The translations under genes and the position numbers were made by a program. DNA of 12,359 nt. Origin: JBGPEQ01 sp035518775. GTDB lineage: Bacteria > Pseudomonadota > Alphaproteobacteria > Dongiales > Dongiaceae. The stretch spans positions 1 through 12,359 of the forward strand of contig DATIXH010000475.1 of NCBI GenBank assembly GCA_035518775.1, written 5' to 3'. The notes beneath the pieces are model-generated. The model was not told the origin of the DNA, did not search any database, and was given only the letters and a program-made list of their open reading frames with translations. Of the stretch, positions 7,881 to 12,359 are shown piece by piece (position 1 is the first letter of the stretch; the number at the start of each line of letters is the position of its first letter).

Positions 7881-8912
7881 ATGGACCGGGCGAAGCTGCG
7901 CGAAGATCTGGTGGCCTATGTGGACGGCGAGCTGCCGGCTGCGGAGGCGCGGGAGATCGAGACCTGGCTGGCCGCTGATCCGGCCGCGCAGGAGCTGCGA
8001 CGGCATCTGCAGGAGGACGCCCTGGCGCTGCGCGGGCTGTTCGGCGCGGTGCTAAGGGAGCCGGTGCCGGGCGGGCTGAGCACGCCGCTCGGCGCTGCCA
8101 GGGCTGCGACGACCGGCCCCGGCGGTACCGTGGTCGAATTGCCGCGCCGAGCCGTTCGGCCTCGACCCGTCGGCCTGTGGCTGGCGGCTGCGGCGATCAT
8201 CGGGCTGGTGGTCGGCGGACTCGGTGGGTTCCTGGGCGAGCGGCAACAAGCTCGGCAAGACGTGGCCCAGCTTCAGCAGCAGCTGGACCAGACGCAGCAG
8301 CAGAACCGGCAGGATGTGGCCCAGCTTCAGCAGCAACTCACTCAGACGCAGCAGCAGAGCCGGCAGGACGTGGCCCAACTGCAGCAGCAACTCACCCAGG
8401 CACAGCAACAGGGTCAGCAGCAAATCGCCGAGCTTCAGCAGCAGCTGGACCAGACGAAGCAGCAGGCGATCGCGGCCGCGCAGCCGCAACCCTGGATCAT
8501 GCAGGTGGCGCAGTATCACAAGGTCTACGCGCGCGAGCAGCGGCATCTGGTGGAGGTCCCCGCCGAGGAGACTCCGCATATCGAGCAGTGGCTCGGCAAG
8601 CGGCTCGACGATCTCGCCTTCAAGGTGCCCGACCTCAGCTCGTTCGGGCTGACGTTCAAGGGCGCGCGCATGCTCGTGGTCAACGGCGCGCCGGTCGCGC
8701 AGCTGGTCTATCTGCCGGCCGACGGCCGCGCCGTGGCGCTCTGCATCATCCACTCGAAGAAGGACGACAAGCCGCTCACCGCCAGCCAGCAGGACGATCT
8801 CAATCTCGTGGACTGGCGCCTGAAGGGCTACGGCTTCGTCGTCATCGGCTGGGAGAAGCCGGACGAACTGCAGGCCATCGCCGAAGCGTCGGAGAAAGCG
8901 TTCTCATTGTAG
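7881..8912 (+). CDS. Membrane anti-sigma factor with Gln-rich repeat tether
   Basis: This 343-residue protein is the likely inhibitor of the sigma factor encoded just upstream. The cytoplasmic N-terminus (1-60: LREDLVAYVDGELPAAEA, then WLAADPAAQELRRHL) is a typical anti-sigma domain, but it lacks the His/Cys zinc motif of ZAS proteins. After a Pro/Arg-rich linker comes one membrane segment (about 98-118, GLWLAAAAIIGLVVGGLGGF), then four 18-residue Gln-rich repeats (125-196) predicted to be a helical tether. A C-terminal domain (about 197-343, with QYHKVYAREQRHLVEVP, VPDLSSFGLTFKGARMLVV and AQLVYLPADGRAVALCIIH) resembles the extracytoplasmic domain of transmembrane anti-sigma factors. Its signal is unknown. 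ATG 7881 follows the sigma stop by one base. The final codons and stop lie inside the palindrome at 8906-8964. Confidence 0.85.
   Translation: MDRAKLREDLVAYVDGELPAAEAREIETWLAADPAAQELRRHLQEDALALRGLFGAVLREPVPGGLSTPLGAARAATTGPGGTVVELPRRAVRPRPVGLWLAAAAIIGLVVGGLGGFLGERQQARQDVAQLQQQLDQTQQQNRQDVAQLQQQLTQTQQQSRQDVAQLQQQLTQAQQQGQQQIAELQQQLDQTKQQAIAAAQPQPWIMQVAQYHKVYAREQRHLVEVPAEETPHIEQWLGKRLDDLAFKVPDLSSFGLTFKGARMLVVNGAPVAQLVYLPADGRAVALCIIHSKKDDKPLTASQQDDLNLVDWRLKGYGFVVIGWEKPDELQAIAEASEKAFSL
8253..8468 (+). repeat. Four tandem 54-bp repeats inside the anti-sigma gene
   Basis: Units are 8253-8306, 8307-8360, 8361-8414 and 8415-8468. The consensus peptide is RQDVAQLQQQLTQTQQQS, 18 residues. The first three are near-identical in DNA; the fourth diverges at its start (QQQIAELQ) but ends almost like the first (CAGCTGGACCAGACG). 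All keep frame. Hydrophobic positions 4, 7 and 11 (V, L, L) recur every 18 residues, exactly five alpha-helical turns at 3.6 residues per turn. In-frame tandem repeats this similar can gain or lose units by slippage. Confidence 0.95.
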
Positions 8913-8964
8913 GGGCGGCCCCGCGTGGCCGCCCCGGGCGACCACATGGGGTCGCCCCTACAAT
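8906..8964. repeat. 59-bp twin-hairpin palindrome between convergent genes
   Basis: The full palindrome has arms of 29 bp around a single central base (8935). On either strand 25 pairs are Watson-Crick, two are G-U and two are C-A mismatches. It also divides into two perfect adjacent hairpins: GGGGCGGCC (8912-8920)-CCGCGT-GGCCGCCCC (8927-8935) and GGGCGACC (8936-8943)-ACATGG-GGTCGCCC (8950-8957). The left end overlaps the last codons and TAG stop of the anti-sigma gene; the right end is 11 bp from the stop of the minus-strand hydratase. It could terminate both transcripts despite lacking T-runs. From memory, GGGGCGACC-type intergenic palindromes recur in many genomes, so it is probably a dispersed REP-like repeat. 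Only one copy is in the window. Confidence 0.8.
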
Positions 8965-8975
8965 TGTCTGGACCG

Positions 8976-9767
8976 CTATTTTCCCTTGAATACCGGCTCG
9001 CGTTTCTCCGCGAAGGCGCGCGGGCCTTCGAGATAGTCGTCGGAGGCCTTCATGCGCTGCCATTCCGGGATGCCGCCGCCGCGCATCTTGACGTAGGCGT
9101 CGCGCACGGACAGGTGCGAGGTGCCGTGCCAGACCGCCTTGGTGGCCTGCACGGCGAGCGGGGCCGCCTTCAGGATCGGTGCGGCGAACGCGCGCGCGGT
9201 CTCCATCAGCTTGTCCGGCGGCACCACGGCGTTGATGAGACCGTAGTGCTGCATCTCCTTCACCTCGACCCAGCGGCAGGTGAGCAGGATCTCCATGGCG
9301 ATGTAGGAGGGCAGGAGGCGGGGCAGGCGCTGCACGGCGCCGCCGTCCGCGATGATGCCGCGCTGCACCTCCGGCATCCAGAAGCGCACATGGTCGGCGG
9401 CCACCACCATGTCGCAGGCCAGCGCCACCTCCCAGCCGCCGCCGATGGTCAGGCCGTTGAGGGCGGCGATGACCGGCTTGGTCAGCGACCACAGCTCGGT
9501 GATGCCGGCGAAGCCGCCGGGACCGTAGTCGATCTTGGTCTCCTCGACGCCGAGTTCGGCCGCCGCCTTGAGATCCCAGCCGCCCGAGAAGAACTTGCTG
9601 CCGCCGCCGGTGATGATGGCGCAGCGCAGGGCGTCGTCATTCTGGTAGGCGACGAGGGCCTCGCCGAGCGCTTTGCTGGTGGGACCGTCGAAGGCGTTGG
9701 CCGGCGGCCGGTCGACGGTGAGTTCGAGAAGCGCGCCGCGGCGCTCGGACTTGATTGGACTGGTCAT
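8976..9767 (-). CDS. Enoyl-CoA hydratase/isomerase family protein, CaiD-like
   Basis: This 263-residue cytoplasmic crotonase-fold enzyme acts on acyl-CoA thioesters. The oxyanion-hole segments are FFSGGWDLKAAAE (59-71) and NGLTIGGGWEVALACD (104-119). Both general acid/base glutamates of hydratases are present, E113 and E133 (20 residues apart, as in crotonase). SGGWDLKAAAE, GPGGFAGITE and the ending YLEGPRAFAEKREPVFKG closely resemble carnitinyl-CoA dehydratase CaiD. No other carnitine gene is here, so the true substrate is open; the divergent isovaleryl-CoA dehydrogenase suggests short branched acyl-CoAs. ATG at 9767 is chosen over upstream in-frame starts because GGAGA lies just before it and the family begins there. 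The gene converges on the anti-sigma gene. Confidence 0.88.
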   Translation of the reverse strand: MTSPIKSERRGALLELTVDRPPANAFDGPTSKALGEALVAYQNDDALRCAIITGGGSKFFSGGWDLKAAAELGVEETKIDYGPGGFAGITELWSLTKPVIAALNGLTIGGGWEVALACDMVVAADHVRFWMPEVQRGIIADGGAVQRLPRLLPSYIAMEILLTCRWVEVKEMQHYGLINAVVPPDKLMETARAFAAPILKAAPLAVQATKAVWHGTSHLSVRDAYVKMRGGGIPEWQRMKASDDYLEGPRAFAEKREPVFKGK

Positions 9768-9850
9768 TTGGTCTCCGCTGGGAGTCTCCGGTGGCATTTG
9801 TCGCGCAGCCGAGTACCCTAGAACGGCCTGCGGCACAACGGGAGGACAGC
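9768..9850. promoter_or_regulatory. Divergent promoter region, hydratase and ivd
   Basis: The 83 bp between the two start codons must hold both promoters. Toward ivd, TTGTCG (9798-9803) and TAGAAC (9819-9824) are 15 bp apart, a poor sigma-70 match. GGAGGA (9841-9846) is the ivd ribosome site. On the minus strand GGAGAC occurs twice, 14 bp apart, just before the hydratase ATG; the nearer copy serves as its ribosome site. No convincing operator dyad is seen. Confidence 0.4.
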
Positions 9851-11023
9851 ATGATCCCCAACCGCTATCCGGTCCTGGATTTCGGCCTCGGCGAGACCGC
9901 CGAGCAATTGCGCGAGAGCGTGGCGCAGTTCGCCGGCGCCGAGATCGCGCCGCGGGCTGCCGAGATCGACCGCACGAACGAGTTTCCCATGGATCTCTGG
10001 CGCAAGCTCGGCGATCTCGGCCTGCTCGGCATCACCGTCGAGGAGGAGTATGGCGGCGCCGGCATGGGCTATCTCGAGCATGTCGTGGCCATGGAGGAGG
10101 TGAGCCGGGCCTCCGCCTCGGTCGGGCTCTCCTACGGCGCGCACTCGAACCTGTGCGTGAACCAGCTGCGCCGCAACGGCAACGAGGCGCAGAAGCGCAA
10201 ATACCTGCCGAAGCTGATCTCCGGCGAGCATGTGGGCGCGCTCGCCATGAGCGAGCCCGGCGCCGGCTCCGACGTCGTGGGCATGAAGACGAAGGCGGAG
10301 AGGAAGGGCGACCGCTTCGTGCTCAACGGCAGCAAGATGTGGATCACCAACGGCCCCGACGCCGACACGCTCATCGTCTACGCCAAGACCGATCCGGAAG
10401 CCGGCTCCAAGGGCATCACGGCCTTCCTGATCGAGAAGGGCATGAAGGGCTTCTCGACCGCGCAGAAGCTCGACAAGCTGGGCATGCGCGGCTCCAACAC
10501 CTGCGAGCTGGTCTTCCAGAACTGCGAAGTGCCCGCGGAGAACGTGCTGGGCGAGGTGAACAAGGGCGTGCGCGTGCTCATGAGCGGGCTCGACTACGAG
10601 CGCGCCGTGCTGGCGGCCGGGCCGCTCGGCATCATGCAGGCCTGCATGGACATCGTCGTGCCCTACCTGCACGAGCGCAAGCAGTTCGGCCAGCCGATCG
10701 GCAGCTTCCAGATCATGCAGGCGAAGCTGGCCGACATGTACACCACGATGAACGCCGCCAAGGCCTATGTATACACGGTCGCGAAGGCCTGCGACCGCGC
10801 CGCCGGCAGCCGCAAGGACGCCGCCGGCGCCATCCTGTTCGCCGCCGAGAAGGCGACCTGGATGGCGCTCGAGGCCATCCAGTGCCTGGGCGGCAACGGC
10901 TACATCAACGACTACGCGACGGGACGATTGCTGCGCGACGCCAAGCTCTACGAGATCGGGGCGGGAACGAGCGAGATCCGGCGCATGCTGATCGGGCGCG
11001 AGCTGTTCGAGGAGACGGGGTGA
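9851..11023 (+). CDS. ivd: Isovaleryl-CoA dehydrogenase (acyl-CoA dehydrogenase family)
   Basis: This FAD enzyme of leucine catabolism oxidises isovaleryl-CoA to 3-methylcrotonyl-CoA and passes electrons to electron-transfer flavoprotein. At 390 residues it has the usual length. The N-terminal helical domain ends near 125. The family signature LAMSEPGAGSDVVGMKTKAE (131-150) and FVLNGSKMWITNGPDAD bind FAD and substrate. The catalytic base is E250 in SGLDYERAVLAAGPLGIMQ, the position used by isovaleryl-CoA dehydrogenases rather than the C-terminal glutamate of medium-chain enzymes. The C-terminus has the QCLGGNGYINDYATGRLLRD and EIGAGTSEIRRMLIGREL motifs. ATG 9851 follows GGAGGA. Methylcrotonyl-CoA carboxylase genes, frequent neighbours, are absent; instead a CaiD-like hydratase is divergent. 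Substrate preference is inferred from sequence resemblance. Confidence 0.92.
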   Translation: MIPNRYPVLDFGLGETAEQLRESVAQFAGAEIAPRAAEIDRTNEFPMDLWRKLGDLGLLGITVEEEYGGAGMGYLEHVVAMEEVSRASASVGLSYGAHSNLCVNQLRRNGNEAQKRKYLPKLISGEHVGALAMSEPGAGSDVVGMKTKAERKGDRFVLNGSKMWITNGPDADTLIVYAKTDPEAGSKGITAFLIEKGMKGFSTAQKLDKLGMRGSNTCELVFQNCEVPAENVLGEVNKGVRVLMSGLDYERAVLAAGPLGIMQACMDIVVPYLHERKQFGQPIGSFQIMQAKLADMYTTMNAAKAYVYTVAKACDRAAGSRKDAAGAILFAAEKATWMALEAIQCLGGNGYINDYATGRLLRDAKLYEIGAGTSEIRRMLIGRELFEETG

Positions 11024-11081
11024 GCTGCGGTAGCTCGTCCACGATGTCGTTCGCGTCGCGCGCGAGGAAGCTGGCCCGCCG

Positions 11082-11106
11082 GGAACTTGTGCCGCTCAGC
11101 GCGGTT
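11082..11106 (+). promoter_or_regulatory. Candidate ECF/EcfG-type promoter of the glycan genes
   Basis: GGAAC (11082-11086), 16 bp, then GGTT (11103-11106) differs at one base from the GGAAC-N16/17-CGTT promoter of alphaproteobacterial general-stress sigma factors and related ECFs. Transcription would begin near 11112, only a few bases before the ATG at 11117. That would explain the lack of a ribosome site there by near-leaderless translation. Short matches of this kind arise by chance, so support is modest. Confidence 0.35.
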
Positions 11107-11116
11107 AGCATGTGTA

Positions 11117-12202
11117 ATGAAGATCGCGCAAGTTGCACCGCTACACGAGGCTTGTCCGCCTCGTCTTTACGGCGGAACCGAAAGGGTCGTCGCCTATCTA
11201 ACCGAAGAGCTGGTGCGACGCGGTCACGACGTGACCCTGTTTGCGAGCGGTGATTCGGAGACCAGCGCGCGACTGGAGCCGATCTGCGCGCAGGCGCTTC
11301 GTCTCGATCGGACCGTGCTCGACCCGCTGATCTATCACATGATCATGTTCAACCGGGTAGCGGCGCAGGCGGCGGAGTTCGACGTCATTCATTTTCATAC
11401 CGACTATCTGCATTTCGGGGCGATGGCCTTAAGCTCCGTGCCGATGGTGACGACGGTGCATGGCCGGCTCGACCTCCCCGACCTGCCGGCGATCTATGCC
11501 GAATTCCCGAACATGCCGCTGGTCTCGATTTCCGACAGTCAGCGCCGTCCGCTCCCATGGGTGAATTGGTGTGGCACCGTTCACCACGGGCTGCCGCTTT
11601 CCTTGTACGGACTTGGAAAGGGCGGAGGAGGCTATCTGGCCTTCATCGGACGCATCAGCCCGGAAAAGCGCCTGGATAGCGCCATCGAGATTGCGCGGCG
11701 GTTCGGCATGCCGTTGAAGATCGCCGCCAAGGTCGACAAAGCGGATCGCGCCTATTTCGAAGAGGTGATCCGGCCCTTGCTGAGGGCGCCGCACACCGAC
11801 TTCATCGGCGAGGTCAGCGACGCCGAGAAGGGCCGGTTCCTGGGCGACGCCGCGGCGCTGCTGTTCCCGATCGACTGGCCGGAGCCGTTCGGCCTGGCGA
11901 TGATCGAGGCCATGGCCAACGGTACGCCGGTCATCGCCACGCGGCGCGGGGCCGTGCCCGAGATCGTGGATGACGGAATCACGGGCTTCGTGGTCGACGA
12001 CGTCGAGGGCGCCCTGCAGGCGCTGCCGCGCGCCTTGTCGCTTGACCGCCGGCGCGTGCGGCGGCAGTTCGAACGACGGTTCAGCGGCCAGCGGATGGCG
12101 CGCGACTACGTGGCCGTGTACGAAGATCTGCAGAGCGGAACGGGATCATGCCGACGCAGGGCGACATCGGTAGCCAGCGAAGACGTCGTTCCGGCCGCCT
12201 GA
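11117..12202 (+). CDS. Family 4 glycosyltransferase
   Basis: This 361-residue cytoplasmic or membrane-associated GT-B enzyme transfers a sugar from a nucleotide donor. The N-terminal Rossmann half begins MKIAQVAPL, with the acceptor-side loop YGGTERVVAYLTEEL (18-32) and HFHTDYLHF. The donor half has FIGRISPEKRLDSAI (177-190) with phosphate-binding R179 and K184, and the E-X7-E motif at E256 and E264 in PEPFGLAMIEAMANGTPVIA. ATG 11117 is preferred over an in-frame TTG at 11087, because the family starts with MKIAQ-type sequence and the upstream codons look random. No clear ribosome site is present. The amylo-alpha-1,6-glucosidase-type gene starts 6 bp after its stop, so the two probably act together on a storage or exported glucan. 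Acceptor and donor are unknown. Confidence 0.88.
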   Translation: MKIAQVAPLHEACPPRLYGGTERVVAYLTEELVRRGHDVTLFASGDSETSARLEPICAQALRLDRTVLDPLIYHMIMFNRVAAQAAEFDVIHFHTDYLHFGAMALSSVPMVTTVHGRLDLPDLPAIYAEFPNMPLVSISDSQRRPLPWVNWCGTVHHGLPLSLYGLGKGGGGYLAFIGRISPEKRLDSAIEIARRFGMPLKIAAKVDKADRAYFEEVIRPLLRAPHTDFIGEVSDAEKGRFLGDAAALLFPIDWPEPFGLAMIEAMANGTPVIATRRGAVPEIVDDGITGFVVDDVEGALQALPRALSLDRRRVRRQFERRFSGQRMARDYVAVYEDLQSGTGSCRRRATSVASEDVVPAA

Positions 12203-12208
12203 GAGTCG

Positions 12209-12359
12209 ATGCAGGAACAGCAGCCGCCTCACTTAGCGATCGCGAGCGAGCACGAGGCGACGCCGCAATTCTACATTCCCGCGACCACGTCGCTGCAGGA
12301 GCGCCGGCTGCGCGCGCTCAAGCATGGCGATACCTTCGCGCTGTTCAATCACTATGGCG
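12209..12359 (+). CDS. Amylo-alpha-1,6-glucosidase / glycogen-debranching-type protein, N-terminus (partial)
   Basis: Only the first 50 codons are in the window. After a variable leader (MQEQQPPHLAIASEHEATPQ) comes FYIPATTSLQERRLRALKHG then DTFALFNHYG, the opening of the N-terminal beta domain of bacterial amylo-alpha-1,6-glucosidase-type proteins. The catalytic (alpha/alpha)6 domain would lie beyond the edge. GAGAG (12201-12205) is the ribosome site before ATG 12209. It follows the glycosyltransferase by 6 bp and is presumably in its operon. Recognition rests on this short stretch, so the family call is likely but the exact activity is not established. Confidence 0.7.
   Translation, partial: MQEQQPPHLAIASEHEATPQFYIPATTSLQERRLRALKHGDTFALFNHYG

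Noticed and set aside
8253..8468. Tandem repeats as a possible CRISPR or mobile array
   Set aside because: The units are contiguous without unique spacers, keep the reading frame and encode a Gln-rich helix inside a complete gene.
11087..11116. TTG start adding ten residues to the glycosyltransferase
   Set aside because: The added residues are not family-like and would overlap the candidate promoter; the protein proper begins MKIAQVAPL.
9673..11253. Plus-strand alternative frame spanning ivd and the gap after it
   Set aside because: Arg/Gly-rich shadow of ivd; the ivd frame carries all the acyl-CoA dehydrogenase signatures.

Overview
The window is high-GC DNA with dense, mostly plus-strand genes. 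It looks like an alphaproteobacterium, probably of the Rhodospirillales or a near relative. That placement is an inference from protein character and gene content: a two-domain MaeB malic enzyme, MgtE, a CaiD-like crotonase, isovaleryl-CoA dehydrogenase, and a FixK/FNR-type box. No ribosomal RNA or other definitive marker is present. It reads as ordinary chromosome with several small accessory or regulatory stretches. I see no insertion sequence, phage gene or CRISPR array.

Layout. 1-173: a leader with an inverted repeat, then tRNA-Leu(GAG). 174-3938: a probable operon of maeB (malic enzyme with a C-terminal phosphotransacetylase-like domain) and mgtE (Mg2+ channel), 4 bp apart, behind a consensus TATAAT -10 box. 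3939-5195: a lower-GC stretch with a TTGA-N6-TCAA FNR/FixK-type site, an unlisted 37-residue single-pass membrane protein, a hemerythrin-like protein, and a truncated, frameshifted response-regulator remnant. 5196-5816: about 620 bp with no credible protein gene, but two strong intrinsic terminators with the same stem, a partly duplicated motif upstream of each, and several dyads with 6-bp arms and a 6-bp spacer. 5817-7238: an orphan membrane PAS sensor histidine kinase.

7331-8912: an ECF sigma factor and a membrane anti-sigma factor one base apart. The anti-sigma carries four 54-bp (18-residue) Gln-rich repeats between its membrane segment and its C-terminal sensor domain. Its stop codon lies inside a 59-bp twin-hairpin palindrome (8906-8964), which fills the gap to the convergent next gene. 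8976-11023: a CaiD-like enoyl-CoA hydratase (minus) and isovaleryl-CoA dehydrogenase (plus), divergent from an 83-bp region; both fit acyl-CoA or branched-chain amino-acid catabolism. 11117-12359: a GT4 glycosyltransferase followed 6 bp later by the start of an amylo-alpha-1,6-glucosidase-type gene that runs off the window.

How the parts fit. The metabolic genes cover the malate/pyruvate node and acyl-CoA oxidation. The remainder is signalling and stress biology: a sensor kinase without an intact partner, a sigma/anti-sigma switch, an oxygen-linked hemerythrin unit, and a glycan gene pair with a GGAAC-N16-GGTT promoter-like element just before its start. The observations most worth pursuing are the FNR-box/37-residue peptide/hemerythrin unit, the duplicated terminator modules at 5308-5518, the 18-residue repeat tether in the anti-sigma factor, and the twin-hairpin element at 8906-8964.
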